38,170 nucleotides of DNA, from NCBI GenBank assembly GCA_003213355.1, contig QCND01000006.1, positions 1-38,170 of the forward strand, given 5' to 3'. This DNA comes from Prochlorococcus sp. AG-424-E20. Lineage in GTDB: Bacteria > Cyanobacteriota > Cyanobacteriia > PCC-6307 > Cyanobiaceae. Under the pieces are notes generated by a model, which was given only the letters and a program-made list of their open reading frames with translations, ran no database searches and had not been told where the DNA came from. Position 1 is the first letter of the stretch. Every line of letters begins with the position of its first letter. Both the position numbers and the translations under genes were made by a program. Shown here piece by piece: positions 13,699 through 24,810 of the stretch.

Positions 13699-15435
13699 TT
13701 AATAGCTCTTGATAAATTGTTTATCGCAAAAATTCTTATATCTTCCTTGTCTATTAATTAATTCTTTATGGCTACCTACTTCAAGTACTTCGCCTTTTTC
13801 AATCACAGCTATTTTGTCTGCCTTTTGTATTGTTGATAATCTGTGAGCGATTACCAAGACTGTTCGATTGTGCATTGCTTGTTGAAGACCCTTCTGAACT
13901 GATTCTTCAGATTCTGCATCTAGTGCACTAGTCGCTTCATCTAGCAATAAAATTGTTGGATCTCCAAGTAAAGCTCTTGCAATTGATATTCTCTGTAACT
14001 GACCTCCAGAAAGATTGCTACCTCTTTCTTCTATAAAGGTTTCATAGCCGTCGGGTAATTCTTCAATAAAGTCATGAGCATTTGCAATTCTTGCTGCATT
14101 AACTATGTTTGTGTTAGTGGTTGGCCTTCCAAATCTTATTGCTTCTGATATGGTCCCTGAAAATATAAATGTTTTTTGTGGAACTATACCTATTAGCCTT
14201 CTTAAATAATTAGTATTTACTGTGTTCAAATTATAATTATCAATAAATATTGATCCATTAGAAGGCTCTATGAATTTTAAAATTAATGAAAAGATTGTAC
14301 TTTTTCCTGCTCCTGAAGGTCCAACTAATGCCGTTATTTTTCCATTATCTATATCTAAATTAATTTTTTTTATAACCTCTTTATCATTATTATATGAGAA
14401 AAAAACATCCTTAAATGATAACTTACCATCTATCCTATCTGGAGTAATACCTCTATCTGAGCTTGATATTTCTAATGGTTTAGTTGTTATTTCGTTTAAT
14501 CTTCTTAGTGAAGCTTGTCCTTGCTTTAATTCGTTATAGTTCGTTGTAATATGGCTTATTGGATCAATTAACATTATTAAGGCTGTAAAATAACTGCCAA
14601 ATTCTTCGTTAGACATACCTCCTGTTTGTATTCTATAAGTTCCTATTGTGAGGATTCCTAAAATACCTATTATTTCTATTAATCCGACTATTGGATGCTG
14701 AAGGGCTACAAGCCTCAGCATTTTATATTTAGCCTCTTTGTGTAATCTAACTTGTTTTTCAAAATCATCTTGAAGCCATGCTTCTACAGCAAATGCTTTA
14801 ACCATGGGTAGACCTTGAACTGCCTCTGATAGCAATCCTGCTAAGGAACTGATTTTGTCTTGACTTTGTTCAGATGCCTTTAATACTTTCCCTCCAAAAT
14901 CACTTACTAACAAAGCAATTAAAGGCGCTAATATGATCGTTGCAAGTGATAAATTCCAATCAATAAATATCATATAACCAAATACTGCTAGTAATTGAAA
15001 TATCGATGGTGTTGTATCTTGAATGGATTTATATATAACCTCCCCAACTCGATCAACATCCTCTGTAAGTCTGTATGCAATATCCCCAGATGAAAGTTTT
15101 TCGATAAAAAGAATATTAGTTCTTTGAAGTTTTCTAAATAGTGTTGTTCTTAGGTCTTGGCTTAGAGCTAATGCTGGTTTTGCTAAAAGACTATCTTGAA
15201 GATATTGTGCTGTTTTTTGAATGATAAAAATAATTAAGGCTTGTAAAATTACAATAAGTACTTGTTTTGTATTGCCTTGACCAATAGCAGGTATTAACTT
15301 GCCTGATAACCATGCAAGTATTGGCCAACAAATTACATATATAAACATGCTTATGCCACCCAAAAGCAATGTTGGCCAATGTCCCTTTAGTTTCCCTATC
15401 AGGTAAATAAAATTTATTTTGTTTTTTTGTTTCAT
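13699..15435 (-). CDS. MsbA-like ABC exporter (fused membrane and ATPase domains)
   Basis: 578 residues. Residues about 1-310 are a six-helix exporter membrane domain (helices near 16-40, 50-72, 130-180, 245-300). The ATPase domain has Walker A GPSGAGKS (about 372-379), Q-loop IVPQKTFIFSG, signature LSGGQLQRISIARALL, Walker B TILLLDEATSALDAE and H-loop IAHRLSTIQ. The length and order are typical of type IV half-transporters (MsbA, HlyB-like without C39) that work as homodimers in the inner membrane. Likely cargo is lipid, LPS or hydrophobic compounds, not determinable here. It is divergent from the S4-domain gene, only 38 bases away. Confidence 0.9.
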   Translation of the reverse strand: MKQKNKINFIYLIGKLKGHWPTLLLGGISMFIYVICWPILAWLSGKLIPAIGQGNTKQVLIVILQALIIFIIQKTAQYLQDSLLAKPALALSQDLRTTLFRKLQRTNILFIEKLSSGDIAYRLTEDVDRVGEVIYKSIQDTTPSIFQLLAVFGYMIFIDWNLSLATIILAPLIALLVSDFGGKVLKASEQSQDKISSLAGLLSEAVQGLPMVKAFAVEAWLQDDFEKQVRLHKEAKYKMLRLVALQHPIVGLIEIIGILGILTIGTYRIQTGGMSNEEFGSYFTALIMLIDPISHITTNYNELKQGQASLRRLNEITTKPLEISSSDRGITPDRIDGKLSFKDVFFSYNNDKEVIKKINLDIDNGKITALVGPSGAGKSTIFSLILKFIEPSNGSIFIDNYNLNTVNTNYLRRLIGIVPQKTFIFSGTISEAIRFGRPTTNTNIVNAARIANAHDFIEELPDGYETFIEERGSNLSGGQLQRISIARALLGDPTILLLDEATSALDAESEESVQKGLQQAMHNRTVLVIAHRLSTIQKADKIAVIEKGEVLEVGSHKELINRQGRYKNFCDKQFIKSY

Positions 15436-15473
15436 TCCATCAAACTATCAAGGTTTAATTTAAAAGCACGTTA

Positions 15474-15692
15474 ATGAAATTAGATCAATTTTTAAAATTT
15501 ATGGGAATCGTTCAGACTGGAGGTGAAGCCAAAATGATTATTAAGTCAGGAAAAATATCAGTAAATGGCATGGTGGAAAAAAGAAGAGGTAGGAAATTAA
15601 TTGATGGAGATCAAATTTCTTTTGCAAATGAAACATACATTGTTCCAAATTCTGATCCTCTAGGCCGTAAGTTGGCAAGAAGCGAAAAATGA
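15474..15692 (+). CDS. S4-domain RNA-binding protein
   Basis: 72 residues: MKLDQFLKFMGIVQTGGEAK, MIIKSGKISVNGMVEKRRGR, KLIDGDQISFANE. This is a minimal S4 domain of the YbcJ/YaaA kind, with L-D-x-F-L-K, G-x-A-K-x-x-I, G-x-V-x-V-N-G-x-x-E-x-R-R-G-R-K-L and G-D. Such proteins bind structured RNA (rRNA or tRNA), some in ribosome quality control. It starts the compact run S4 / tpiA / folP: its TGA (15690-15692) is inside the Shine-Dalgarno region of tpiA. Confidence 0.85.
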   Translation: MKLDQFLKFMGIVQTGGEAKMIIKSGKISVNGMVEKRRGRKLIDGDQISFANETYIVPNSDPLGRKLARSEK

Positions 15693-15701
15693 GGAGCTAG
15701 C

Positions 15702-16442
15702 GTGCGTAAACCGGTCATTGCAGGGAATTGGAAGATGAACATGACATGTACCGAAGCGATTGAGTACATGCGTGTATTAATTCCACTACTGAAAGATATT
15801 CCGAAAAAAGATAGGGAAGTTGTTATTGCACCCCCATTTACAGCCCTATACCCTCTGTCTGAGTTTATTAGGGACACAAGTGAATATCTATCCTTATCTA
15901 GCCAAAATGTTCATTGGGAGGATAGTGGGGCCTATACGGCCGAAGTTTCTCCCCTTATGCTTAATGAGCTTTCGGTTAAGTGTGCAATCGTTGGGCACAG
16001 TGAACCTCGTAAATATTTTAGTGAAAGTGATGAACAAATTAATAAAAGAGCAAAATCCGCTCAAGATCATCAGTTAATTCCAATTGTTTGTGTAGGAGAA
16101 ACTTTTCAACAAAGAGAAATGGGTGAAGCCGAAAGGGTTATTCGGAGGCAAATTGAACAAGGTCTTGAAGGAATTGAGGTGAAAAGACTAATAGTTGCTT
16201 ATGAACCAATCTGGGCTATTGGAACTGGTAAAACTTGTGAAGCCAATGAGGCTAATCGAATTTGTGGACTTATTCGTAAGTGGATTGGTTACGAAGACGT
16301 GATTATTCAATATGGTGGATCAGTAAAATCAAATAATATTGATGAAATAATGTCCATGTCAGATATTGATGGTGTACTAGTTGGTGGAGCCTCTCTAGAT
16401 CCTACAAATTTTGCCAGAATTGCTAACTACGAAAAAATTTAA
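15702..16442 (+). CDS. tpiA: triosephosphate isomerase
   Basis: 246 residues from a GTG, chosen because it gives the conserved [13 protein letters not shown] and is preceded by GAGGAG 8 bases upstream. Active-site residues are visible: Asn and Lys of GNWKMN, His99 in [10 protein letters not shown], and Glu168 in [13 protein letters not shown]; phosphate-loop strands IIQYGGSVK and [10 protein letters not shown] follow. It interconverts DHAP and GAP in the Calvin cycle and glycolysis. The length is as expected. GHSEPR replaces the common GHSERR, which is tolerated in the family. The stop overlaps the folP start by 32 bases. Confidence 0.97.
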   Translation: MRKPVIAGNWKMNMTCTEAIEYMRVLIPLLKDIPKKDREVVIAPPFTALYPLSEFIRDTSEYLSLSSQNVHWEDSGAYTAEVSPLMLNELSVKCAIVGHSEPRKYFSESDEQINKRAKSAQDHQLIPIVCVGETFQQREMGEAERVIRRQIEQGLEGIEVKRLIVAYEPIWAIGTGKTCEANEANRICGLIRKWIGYEDVIIQYGGSVKSNNIDEIMSMSDIDGVLVGGASLDPTNFARIANYEKI

Positions 16443-17262
16443 TACTTTCCCGCCTAATCATTGGAAACAAGAAATCCAATTAATGGCAATAGTAAACATC
16501 ACTGAAGATTCTTTTAGTGATGGAGGACTGTACATAGACTTACCCGCTGCAATCAATCATGCATCATTATGTATTAAACAAGGAGCACATATTCTAGATA
16601 TTGGAGCACAGAGCACACGACCTGGCGCATCTGATGTAGGTCCTGAAGCTGAGATTAAAAGATTAGTTCCATTAATAAAAGAACTAAAGTTATTACATCC
16701 AGAGGTTCCAATTTCTGTAGACACCTTTCATCATTCTGTTGCAGAGAAAGTTTTAAATATTGGTGCCGATTTGGTTAATGATGTTAGTGGAGGTCGGCAT
16801 GATCCTGAAATCTTTAATGTTATCGCTAATAATGGATCTCCTTATGTTTTGACTCATAGTCGTGGAAATAGTAAGACAATGGATTCTTTAGCTGTATACA
16901 CAAACGTTGTAAAAGATGTAAAAAATGAATTATCCAATCAAATTGATTTAGCACTATCTAAAGGCATTAAAGACGAGCAAATTATTATTGATCCTGGAAT
17001 AGGCTTTGCAAAGAATGTCGATCAAAACTTAACCTTGTTGCGAAATTTAGAAGAATTCGTTTCTATGAATTATCCAGTATTGATAGGTGCTTCAAGAAAA
17101 AGATTTATTGGTTCAGTTATTAAAGAACCTGACCCAAATAAAAGAATCTTTGGAATGGCTGCCATAGCCTCTAGATGTGTGAGTTCTGGTGTCGATATTC
17201 TAAGAGTTCATGATATTAAACAAATATCTCAAGTTGTAATAATGACTAAGTCAATTATTTAA
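16411..17262 (+). CDS. folP: dihydropteroate synthase
   Basis: 283 residues if begun at the TTG 16411, inside tpiA; no ATG comes before the conserved [16 protein letters not shown]. Other motifs are [15 protein letters not shown] (pterin loop, usually DVGGESTRPGA), [54 protein letters not shown] and a final RVHDI. The enzyme joins dihydropterin pyrophosphate to p-aminobenzoate in folate synthesis. QST instead of EST in the first loop is a slight deviation. The overlap implies translational coupling to tpiA. Its stop is 7 bases from the convergent stop of chlH. Confidence 0.93.
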   Translation: MPELLTTKKFNTFPPNHWKQEIQLMAIVNITEDSFSDGGLYIDLPAAINHASLCIKQGAHILDIGAQSTRPGASDVGPEAEIKRLVPLIKELKLLHPEVPISVDTFHHSVAEKVLNIGADLVNDVSGGRHDPEIFNVIANNGSPYVLTHSRGNSKTMDSLAVYTNVVKDVKNELSNQIDLALSKGIKDEQIIIDPGIGFAKNVDQNLTLLRNLEEFVSMNYPVLIGASRKRFIGSVIKEPDPNKRIFGMAAIASRCVSSGVDILRVHDIKQISQVVIMTKSII

Positions 17263-17269
17263 AATATTG

Positions 17270-20200
17270 TTAATCTTCTGTATTAACTCCTTCGATTCTA
17301 TCTTCTACTTCTTGATAAAGTTCTTTTAATTGTTCAATATTTTCTTCAGATGTTTCCCAATATCCTCTCCCATTAACTTCTAATAATGTACCAACTATCC
17401 TTCTAAAACTATGAGGATTTAATTCCATTAATCTCTTCCTCATCTCTGGATCATTTATAAAAGTTTCATTTGATTCTTCATATACGAAATTATCAACTTG
17501 CCCACTAGTTGCACTCCATCCTAATGTGTAATTAAGTCTATTAGAAACCTCTCTTACTCCCTCATATCCTGACTTAAGCATTCCTTCATACCATTTTGGG
17601 TTAAGTAATTTTGTTCTGGAATCTAATCGAATAGTTTCACTTAATGATCTGACCTGAGCATTTGCTGTAGTTGTGTCGGCTATGTAACTACTTGGCGCTT
17701 TACCATCATCTCTAAGATTCTTAATTAAATTTGTTGGATCTGAGTCAAAGTAATGACTTACATCTGTTAATGATATTTCAGAAGAATCAAGATTTTGGAA
17801 GGTAACATCAGCAGTTTTCATGACTGATTCAAAAACGTCTCTGTTCTGATTCATTTCCCCTGGATTATCTGCATTAAAAGCAAATGTTTTTCTTGAAAGG
17901 TACATTTCTTGCAATTCATTTTCTTCTTCCCATGTTGAATTCTCTACAGCCAAATTGACATTTGAGCTGTAACTTCCACTTGCATTTGAGAACACTCTGC
18001 TTGCTGATTCCCTAATACTTTTACCTTCCTTTTCTGCCTGCTCTAAGACATGCTTTCTTACAAAGTTTTGATCAAGTGGTTCATCAGCCTCAGCAGCCAT
18101 TTTTACTGCTTGGTCAATTAATGCCATTTGATTAATAAACAAATCTCTAAACACTCCAGAGCAGTTAACTACTACATCAATTCTTGGTCTTCCTAGTTCC
18201 TCAAGAGAAAGGAGTTCTAATTTATTTACCCTTCCGACAGAATCTGGTTTTGGTTTTACTCCAACAAACCAAAGGATTTGAGCTAATGATTCACCATAAG
18301 TTTTGATGTTGTCAGTACCCCAAAGTACGCAAGCGATAGTCTCTGGCCATGTACCTTGCTCCTCTTTCTGCCTCTCAATAAGTTTGTCAACTACTCCTTT
18401 GGCTGAAGCCACAGCCGCAACAGTTGGTATCGATTGGGGGTCTAATGCATGAATATTTTTACCACTTGGTAATACTCCTGGGTTCCTAATTGGATCTCCT
18501 CCAGGACCAGGAATCACATAATCTCCATCTAGAGCTTTTAAAAGGCTCTCCATCTCTTTATCTGCACATATTTGCTCTAAGCAAAATCTCAAATAGTCAA
18601 AGACCTTATCTAGAGAACCTTGATTTACATTTTCAAAACCTGCTTTCTTAGCAGATGCTTGCCATGGTGATGGAATTGAGAATCCAATTCCTCTCAAGAA
18701 CTCAACAATTAGCGTCCAGATATTCTTCTTCATATTTACCCTCCCATCTCTTCCTGTAAGGGACCTAACCATTGAACCAACAGCTTCTCTTGATGTTTCT
18801 GTAATTAATTTATTAAGTTCAACATCTTCTAATTTTCCCTTGTTATTACCTTCATAGACTTCCTCAATTGTTTTTCCTTTTGATTCTGCCAATAAACCTG
18901 GCAAAGATCTGATTCCATCATCTTCTCTTTCTATAGATGCGATACTTACCAAGGTCGCAATTGCTTCCTCAGCAGTGGCTGGTTTACCAATGGTGTGTAA
19001 GCCGCAAGGTAATAATCGACTTTCTATTTCCATTAATTGTTTATATACATTTCCTACTAACAAATCTCTTTCATCTATTTCTAATTCGGAGGCATCTTTT
19101 TCAGGTAGTTTGACATCTTCATCAAGATTACATTTTTTTGATGTTTCAACTATTGCGTTAACAATTTGAATGCCTCTTCCACTTTCTCTTAATTGTTGAT
19201 AGGAACCAACTAATTCTCCAAGTTCTTTTAGACCTTTATATAGTCCAGCATTTTCAGCAGGGGGCGTTAAATAACTAATTGTTGATGCGTATCCTCTTCT
19301 TTTTGCGATTGTTGCTTCCGAAGGATTATTTGCTGCGTAGTAGTAAAGATTAGGTAGACCTCCAATCAATGAATCTGGATAACATGTCTCGCTCATACCC
19401 ATTTGTTTCCCTGGCATGAATTCAAGCGATCCGTGGGTTCCAAAATGTAGAACTGCGTCTGCCTTCCAAACTTTTTCTAAATAAGTGTAATAAGCGGCAA
19501 ATCCATGATGAGGACTGGCACTTCTAGAATAAAGCAATCTCATAGGATCACCTTCATATCCAAAAGTTGGTTGCACCCCTACAAATACATTTCCAAATTC
19601 TTTTCCATATATAAGAAGATTTTGTCCGTCACTATTTAAATTTCCAGGTGGCTTTCCCCAGTTCTCTTCTAGTCTCTCAGAATATGGAGTTAATTTCTCA
19701 TATTCTTTTACACTCATTCGATGCGCTATTGATAGCTCAGGAGCACCTTGTAAAGCCTCTGGATCATTTATTAATGTCTCCATTAGTTCTTTTGGATTCT
19801 TAGGTAGATCTTTTATGTCATAACCTTTTTGCTTCATTTCTTCTAAAACTCTATAAATAGAGCCAAAGACGTCTAAATAAGCAGCTGTTCCAACATTTCC
19901 TTTATCAGGTGGAAAACTAAATACAGTAATAGCTAATTTCTTCTGGTCACGTTTTTTAATTCTTAGTGATGACCATCTGATAGCTCTTTCAGCTATTGCA
20001 TCTACTCTGTCTTGTAGTGTATGAGCTTTGCCAGTTGCATCATCTCGACCAGATAAAACTATTGGCTCAATAGCACCATCTAATTCAGGGATTGCAATTT
20101 GAAGTGCAACTTGAACTGGATGAAGTCCTAGGTCACTTCCTTCCCATTCTTGAGTTGTTTGAAAAACGAGTGGCAGAGCAACCATGTATGGTCTATTGAG

Positions 20201-21283
20201 CTTTTTTAAAGCATCGACAGCTTTTGGGTGATCTTGTCTTGCAGGACCTCCAACAAGTGCGAATCCTGTAAGTGAAACAACCCCATCTACAATGGGTTTA
20301 TCAGGATTTATAGGATCGTAATAAAATTCATTGACTGGCTTAGAAAAATCTAACCCACCACAAAAAACAGGAATTACTGTTGCTCCCCTGTATTCCAATT
20401 CTTGAATAACTGCGACGTAGTGAGCATCGTCTCCAGTAACAATGTGACTTCTTTGAAGTACTAGTCCTATTACAGGACCGTTTTTAGCCTTACTTGATAG
20501 ATCATCCCTAGAAGCTGTCCAATTTAAATATTCTTTTTTATCCTCAAACATATTTGGAGCTAAAGGATGCCAAATTCCCAAATCAGGGAAAACTTCAGGC
20601 TCTGCAACTTCAATTTTTTCTTCTTCTTTATTTAGTTCTGGAAATACATATTTGTCTCCAAGCATTAATAAGAAATTACGAAGATTATCTGGAGTTCCTC
20701 CTAACCAATATTGAAAACTAAGCATAAAACTACGAGCGTCTTGTGCTTTGTCTACAGGCAGATACTTAAGAATTGAGGGTAGGGTATTTAGAAGCTTCAA
20801 CATTGAATCTTGAAATCCAGCGCCGCCCGCTTCTTTCCTCTTCTTCATGAAATCGCCAATGATGCTTTTACTTTGGCCTAACTGCGCCATAGAAAAAGTT
20901 CCCAATTTATTCAATCGCATTACTTCTGGCATTGATGGAAATACCACCGCTGCCTTAAGACTGTCTTTGTGAGGTTCAACTGCTTCAACAACTTTTTGCG
21001 CCAAATCTTCAATGAAAATCAATGAAGCTACGAATAAATCAGCATTTTCTATATCTTTTTTAAAGCTTTCATAATTGTTTGTATCTCTAAGTTCTTCAAT
21101 TAAATATCCATTAAGTTCAATTCCAATAGGGCCATTTTGCGAATTTAATGAGTTAGCAGCCTGTGTAAGAGCATTTTGATATTGAGGCTCAAGGACTACA
21201 TAAACAGCCTTCATCACAGCTTTATGCTTGTGATTCTCGACAGGTGAAACTCTGCGATTTGCTGAGCGAACCTGTGTAAACAT
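17270..21283 (-). CDS. chlH: magnesium chelatase subunit H
   Basis: 1337 residues, the usual length for cyanobacterial ChlH. The N-terminal part (about 25-190, [20 protein letters not shown] onward) is the DUF3479 ChlH N-domain. The rest is the CobN/Mg-chelatase body, with [20 protein letters not shown] then [73 protein letters not shown] and the end RNLRDD...[22 protein letters not shown]. ChlH binds protoporphyrin IX and receives Mg2+ with the ChlI/ChlD ATPase motor, opening the chlorophyll branch. It is divergent from dapB, 113 bases apart. Confidence 0.98.
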   Translation of the reverse strand: MFTQVRSANRRVSPVENHKHKAVMKAVYVVLEPQYQNALTQAANSLNSQNGPIGIELNGYLIEELRDTNNYESFKKDIENADLFVASLIFIEDLAQKVVEAVEPHKDSLKAAVVFPSMPEVMRLNKLGTFSMAQLGQSKSIIGDFMKKRKEAGGAGFQDSMLKLLNTLPSILKYLPVDKAQDARSFMLSFQYWLGGTPDNLRNFLLMLGDKYVFPELNKEEEKIEVAEPEVFPDLGIWHPLAPNMFEDKKEYLNWTASRDDLSSKAKNGPVIGLVLQRSHIVTGDDAHYVAVIQELEYRGATVIPVFCGGLDFSKPVNEFYYDPINPDKPIVDGVVSLTGFALVGGPARQDHPKAVDALKKLNRPYMVALPLVFQTTQEWEGSDLGLHPVQVALQIAIPELDGAIEPIVLSGRDDATGKAHTLQDRVDAIAERAIRWSSLRIKKRDQKKLAITVFSFPPDKGNVGTAAYLDVFGSIYRVLEEMKQKGYDIKDLPKNPKELMETLINDPEALQGAPELSIAHRMSVKEYEKLTPYSERLEENWGKPPGNLNSDGQNLLIYGKEFGNVFVGVQPTFGYEGDPMRLLYSRSASPHHGFAAYYTYLEKVWKADAVLHFGTHGSLEFMPGKQMGMSETCYPDSLIGGLPNLYYYAANNPSEATIAKRRGYASTISYLTPPAENAGLYKGLKELGELVGSYQQLRESGRGIQIVNAIVETSKKCNLDEDVKLPEKDASELEIDERDLLVGNVYKQLMEIESRLLPCGLHTIGKPATAEEAIATLVSIASIEREDDGIRSLPGLLAESKGKTIEEVYEGNNKGKLEDVELNKLITETSREAVGSMVRSLTGRDGRVNMKKNIWTLIVEFLRGIGFSIPSPWQASAKKAGFENVNQGSLDKVFDYLRFCLEQICADKEMESLLKALDGDYVIPGPGGDPIRNPGVLPSGKNIHALDPQSIPTVAAVASAKGVVDKLIERQKEEQGTWPETIACVLWGTDNIKTYGESLAQILWFVGVKPKPDSVGRVNKLELLSLEELGRPRIDVVVNCSGVFRDLFINQMALIDQAVKMAAEADEPLDQNFVRKHVLEQAEKEGKSIRESASRVFSNASGSYSSNVNLAVENSTWEEENELQEMYLSRKTFAFNADNPGEMNQNRDVFESVMKTADVTFQNLDSSEISLTDVSHYFDSDPTNLIKNLRDDGKAPSSYIADTTTANAQVRSLSETIRLDSRTKLLNPKWYEGMLKSGYEGVREVSNRLNYTLGWSATSGQVDNFVYEESNETFINDPEMRKRLMELNPHSFRRIVGTLLEVNGRGYWETSEENIEQLKELYQEVEDRIEGVNTED

Positions 21284-21372
21284 CTTTTCTTCGTAGGTAA
21301 TTCGACCAAGCCTAGTGTTCAGTGGGCCTTTAGTGTGTTATTTAGTTAATGCGTGTTACATGAAAAAGGAAA

Positions 21373-21378
21373 TATAAT
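21373..21378 (+). promoter_or_regulatory. -10 hexamer of the dapB promoter
   Basis: TATAAT sits at 21373-21378, 18 bases before the dapB ATG, leaving a 5' leader of about 10-14 bases. A plausible but poor -35 (GTGTTA, 21353-21358 region) lies about 15-17 bases upstream. The perfect consensus -10 in the short chlH/dapB divergent space makes it credible; other AT-rich hexamers are common here. Confidence 0.5.
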
Positions 21379-21396
21379 AATGCAAAAAGAAATTCA

Positions 21397-22245
21397 ATGA
21401 GTTCTGCTAATCAATCAATACCAGTTTTAGTAGCAGGAGCTTTGGGTCGAATGGGATCTGAAGTTGTTAAAGCGATTAATTCATCCAAGGATTTTCAACT
21501 TGTTGGCGCAATTGATAACCAGAAGGACAAAGAAGGTCAAGACATAGGTTCGTTGCTTGGGTTAGGTGAATTAGATGTTTTCCTTGCTAGTGATTTCGAA
21601 GGCTCTTTGTGTGCTGCAAGTCAAAACGTCCCTAAAGATGGTTCAAATAATGGTGCTGTTTTAGTTGATTTTACTCATCCAAAATTTGCTTATAAACACA
21701 CCCGTACATCAATCGCCTATGGAGTTCATCCTGTAATTGGTACCACAGGAATAACGGCAGATCAGTTAGATGATCTTTCTAAATTTGCAGACAAAGCTTC
21801 TCTTGGTTCAGCTATTATTCCAAATTTCTCAGTAGGTATGGTTTTGCTGCAGCAAGCCGCAGCCGCAGCAGCCCGTTTTTATGAGTTCGCTGAATTGACT
21901 GAAATGCATCACAACAAAAAGGCTGATGCCCCAAGTGGTACGTGTATCAAAACCGCCGAACTGATTGAGGAGCAACGTTCAAACTTCAATAGATCTTTTG
22001 TAGAGGAAGAAGAATCAATTAAAGGCTCTCGAGGCGGTTCTCGTGCTAGTGGTTTGAGACTCCATTCCGTAAGGTTGCCTGGTCTTGTTGCTCATCAGCA
22101 AGTCATGTTTGGGTCAAATGGAGAGACATATGAGTTATCTCATAACACTATAGATCGATCTGCCTACATGCCTGGCGTTCTATTAGTGATCAAAAAAATT
22201 AGATCATTCAATAAATTGGTTTACGGACTTGAAAAAATTTTATAG
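21397..22245 (+). CDS. dapB: 4-hydroxy-tetrahydrodipicolinate reductase
   Basis: 282 residues from an ATG. The nucleotide fold is [17 protein letters not shown]; the catalytic segment is [15 protein letters not shown], with His171/His172 and Lys175 of the HHxxKxDAPSGT signature. [20 protein letters not shown] and [19 protein letters not shown] follow, ending in [13 protein letters not shown]. The enzyme reduces hydroxy-tetrahydrodipicolinate with NAD(P)H in the lysine and meso-diaminopimelate pathway. It heads the run dapB / two-TM protein / UbiH-like / DUF2949 (gaps of 12, 33 and 16 bases). Confidence 0.97.
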   Translation: MSSANQSIPVLVAGALGRMGSEVVKAINSSKDFQLVGAIDNQKDKEGQDIGSLLGLGELDVFLASDFEGSLCAASQNVPKDGSNNGAVLVDFTHPKFAYKHTRTSIAYGVHPVIGTTGITADQLDDLSKFADKASLGSAIIPNFSVGMVLLQQAAAAAARFYEFAELTEMHHNKKADAPSGTCIKTAELIEEQRSNFNRSFVEEEESIKGSRGGSRASGLRLHSVRLPGLVAHQQVMFGSNGETYELSHNTIDRSAYMPGVLLVIKKIRSFNKLVYGLEKIL

Positions 22246-22257
22246 TTTTTAATACAA

Positions 22258-22905
22258 ATGTTATTTCCTATTAAGCAAAATGAGATTAATAAATTGATTC
22301 CTGCTGTTGCGACAGGTAAACAATTCAATTCAGCATTAGGTAATCCTCAGAAAATCTTCCAGCGGATTATGATTTCTGCCATTGGTGGTGTTATTACTTT
22401 GCTAATTAGTCAAAGTCAAGTAACAAGTCAGTTCTATTCTCTATGGTTGCTATTAGGTGTTGTTTTTCTTTTATATATTTTATGGGGACCAATACTTGAA
22501 GCTAGTAGAAAAAATTCTAAGTTTAAAAGTTTTACTTTTTCAGCATTAGTTGATGGTTATATTTCTGATGTTTATGTGGAAGATAGGGTGGAAAATAAAC
22601 AGGAGCAAGCTAATCAAGATGGAAGATTAGAGGTGTTAGAGAAAAAACGAACATTCGTTATCTTGGATATAGAAGATGAAGATGGATTTATAGGTAATAT
22701 AAGTTTTCCACTACAAAACAAATTTAATATACTTACTAAAGGAATGAGAATTAACTGTGTGGTTTTTAGCAATAGAAGAGATTTTGATACAATTCAGGCG
22801 ATAAGTGATGCTTGGTGTCCAGAAATAAATTTATGGGTAGGTTCTTATCCTTTTCTTCTTCGTCCTGCCTTTGAGGAATTTGTTAATTTGAGAATTTCAG
22901 GCTAA
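22258..22905 (+). CDS. conserved cyanobacterial two-TM protein
   Basis: 215 residues. The N-terminus is polar, with NPQKIFQRIMISAIGGVITL leading to two close membrane helices (about 37-55 and 60-82, ending YILWGPILEASRKN). A soluble domain of about 130 residues then has beta strands such as FTFSALVDGYISDVYVEDRV, KRTFVILDIEDEDGFIGNIS and NLWVGSYPFLLRPAFEEF. This resembles a conserved cyanobacterial and plastid membrane protein, sometimes annotated as a phosphate ABC transporter permease, a label I do not support from the sequence. A role in thylakoids is guesswork. It starts 12 bases after dapB. Confidence 0.7.
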   Translation: MLFPIKQNEINKLIPAVATGKQFNSALGNPQKIFQRIMISAIGGVITLLISQSQVTSQFYSLWLLLGVVFLLYILWGPILEASRKNSKFKSFTFSALVDGYISDVYVEDRVENKQEQANQDGRLEVLEKKRTFVILDIEDEDGFIGNISFPLQNKFNILTKGMRINCVVFSNRRDFDTIQAISDAWCPEINLWVGSYPFLLRPAFEEFVNLRISG

Positions 22906-22938
22906 ATCTTTTTTGTAAAAAATGATATAATCTTATTT

Positions 22939-24051
22939 ATGAATATAGCAATTATTGGCTCTGGATTAACTGGATCATTGGCCGCAATTTCATTAGCAAA
23001 AGCTGGCTGTAGAGTAGATCTATATGAGAGACTATCAGACGAAGAACTTGTCAATAGAGATCGAACATACGCTATTACACATTCTTCTAGAAAGATATTA
23101 GAAAAACTTGGTATCTGGTCAAATTTATCAAAAGATTTAGTACCATTTCAATATCTGAATGTAATCGATTATGAATTAAATAAAAAGTTTGTATTTCTTA
23201 CTAATGATTTACCTATTCCAGACCAAAAATATTCAGCAGTAGGTTGGATTGCTGAACATAAATTTATAATGTTATCAATTTTAAGCTTTATTTCTAATTT
23301 AGAAAATATCAACAAGATTCCAACATCTGTGATTCCCAATACCAATAATTATGATCTAATTGTTGCTGCAGATGGATCAAGCTCTAATACCAAAAAAAAG
23401 CTTAAAACACCCTCTTTTAATTTTAAATATGATCAGATGTGTATTACCGCTAAGGTTCTTCTTAGAGGGGTAAAATCTAATGAAGCATTCGAAATTTTAA
23501 ATAGTGAGGGACCATTTGCTGTTTTACCATTAGGAGGTGATTTATTTCAAGTTATATGTAGTCAATCAATCTTAAAGGGTACTTATAATATGAATTTATC
23601 TAAATCTCTATTTTTAGACTATTTATCAACAATTCTTCCTTACGGTATTGAACCTGACACTATTATTGATTCGCCAGAATCTTTTCCAATTGATTTTTGT
23701 CTTAACTATTTATATTTTTCTGGTAAATATATTTACTTAGGTGAGACAGCACACAAAATTCATCCTGTAGGTGGTCAAGGACTAAATCTATGTTGGCGAG
23801 ACGTTGATTGTTTGTCGAAATTATTATCCATTCCATTATTAAAGAATAATCATTCTTTAATTCCATTAATATATTCTATTTCTAGATCGTTTGATGTATT
23901 ATCCATATCTATTTTAACGGATTGTTTAGTAAGATATTCTCGAAGCAATATTTCTGTCTTTTATTTACCTAGGTTACTTGTATTCCTTATTTTAAAAAGA
24001 TCATCTTTATTTAGGAAATATATCCTCAATTTAATGACTAATGGATTCTAA
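22939..24051 (+). CDS. UbiH/COQ6-family FAD-dependent monooxygenase-like protein
   Basis: 370 residues from an ATG. It has the dinucleotide motif IIGSGLTGSLAAISLAKAG and DLYER, RDRTYAITHSS, the DG motif LIVAADGSSS, and the second FAD motif LGETAHKIHPVGGQGLNLCW, close to the family GDAAHxxxPxxGQGxN. This is the group A flavoprotein hydroxylase fold. Cyanobacteria make plastoquinone rather than ubiquinone, so the substrate may be a quinone or carotenoid-like ring; this is unresolved. GE replaces GD in the FAD motif. It is co-directional with dapB. Confidence 0.82.
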   Translation: MNIAIIGSGLTGSLAAISLAKAGCRVDLYERLSDEELVNRDRTYAITHSSRKILEKLGIWSNLSKDLVPFQYLNVIDYELNKKFVFLTNDLPIPDQKYSAVGWIAEHKFIMLSILSFISNLENINKIPTSVIPNTNNYDLIVAADGSSSNTKKKLKTPSFNFKYDQMCITAKVLLRGVKSNEAFEILNSEGPFAVLPLGGDLFQVICSQSILKGTYNMNLSKSLFLDYLSTILPYGIEPDTIIDSPESFPIDFCLNYLYFSGKYIYLGETAHKIHPVGGQGLNLCWRDVDCLSKLLSIPLLKNNHSLIPLIYSISRSFDVLSISILTDCLVRYSRSNISVFYLPRLLVFLILKRSSLFRKYILNLMTNGF

Positions 24052-24067
24052 TTTGTTTTATATATAA

Positions 24068-24277
24068 ATGATAAATACGACTAATTCTATCAATCCTCCT
24101 TCAACTGAATTGTGTAATTTCATAATTGATAAATTAGGTATAAGTCAGGGAGCTCTTGAATTAGGAATAAAAAGATCTTGTTTGGAAAACTCTCCACTTC
24201 CTATTGTAATGTGGAGTTATGGTTTAATTACTTTGTCTCAACTAAAGATAATACTTTTGTGGCTAAAGAATAATTAA
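24068..24277 (+). CDS. DUF2949-family protein
   Basis: 69 residues. The pattern LCNFIIDKLGISQGALELGI, KRSCLENSPLPIVMWSYGLI and TLSQLKIILLWL matches the cyanobacterial DUF2949 family (L-G-I-S-x-x-A-L-x-L-G...L-P-I-V-L-W-x-Y-G-L-I-x-L-x-Q-L). It is helical with no membrane segment, function unknown. It begins 16 bases after the UbiH-like gene, and its stop overlaps the apt stop by four bases in a convergent arrangement. Confidence 0.75.
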   Translation: MINTTNSINPPSTELCNFIIDKLGISQGALELGIKRSCLENSPLPIVMWSYGLITLSQLKIILLWLKNN

Positions 24278-24792
24278 TACTTTATTAGGGTTTCTAAAAA
24301 TAAATTTGAATCTAAATTTTCTCTGCCTTTAAGTTCAGTTAGCTCTACAAGAAAAGCATATCCAATTAAATTACCACCTGCTTTTTTGATCAAATTACCT
24401 GCTGCTCCTGCTGTTCCTCCTGTTGCTAGTAAATCATCAAATAAAAGAATCTTACTATCCTTTTCAATTATATTTCGCTGGATTTCTAATCTGTCTTCAC
24501 CGTATTCAAGCTTATAATTAGTACCTATTACTTCTCCAGGTAATTTATTAGGTTTTCTAATAGTAATTAGACCTATCTCAAGCTTAAATGCCAATGCAGA
24601 TGCAGAAATAAATCCTCTAGATTCTATGCCAGCAATATAATCAGGTTTTTTAGTAGATATCAGGTTCTGAAGAGGAAACATTAATTCTTTCCATATCTTG
24701 GGCTCTTTATATATTGGGTTTAAGTCTTTGAAGACGATTCCCTCTTTCGGGTAATCATTTATTTCTGTAATGTATTTTTTTAAGTGATCCAT
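24274..24792 (-). CDS. apt: adenine phosphoribosyltransferase
   Basis: 172 residues from an ATG. Type I PRTase features are DYPKEGIVFKDLNPI, the loop GIESRGFISASALAF, ITIRKPNKLPGEV and the PRPP-binding motif ILLFDDLLATGGTAGAAGNL (about 113-132), with a hood region near TELKGRENL. It salvages adenine to AMP using PRPP in the cytoplasm. LLFDD instead of the common VLIVDD is tolerated. It is divergent from the DUF3038 gene, only 18 bases from the latter's GTG. Confidence 0.95.
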   Translation of the reverse strand: MDHLKKYITEINDYPKEGIVFKDLNPIYKEPKIWKELMFPLQNLISTKKPDYIAGIESRGFISASALAFKLEIGLITIRKPNKLPGEVIGTNYKLEYGEDRLEIQRNIIEKDSKILLFDDLLATGGTAGAAGNLIKKAGGNLIGYAFLVELTELKGRENLDSNLFLETLIKY

Positions 24793-24810
24793 GCAATATA
24801 AATATTTGAG

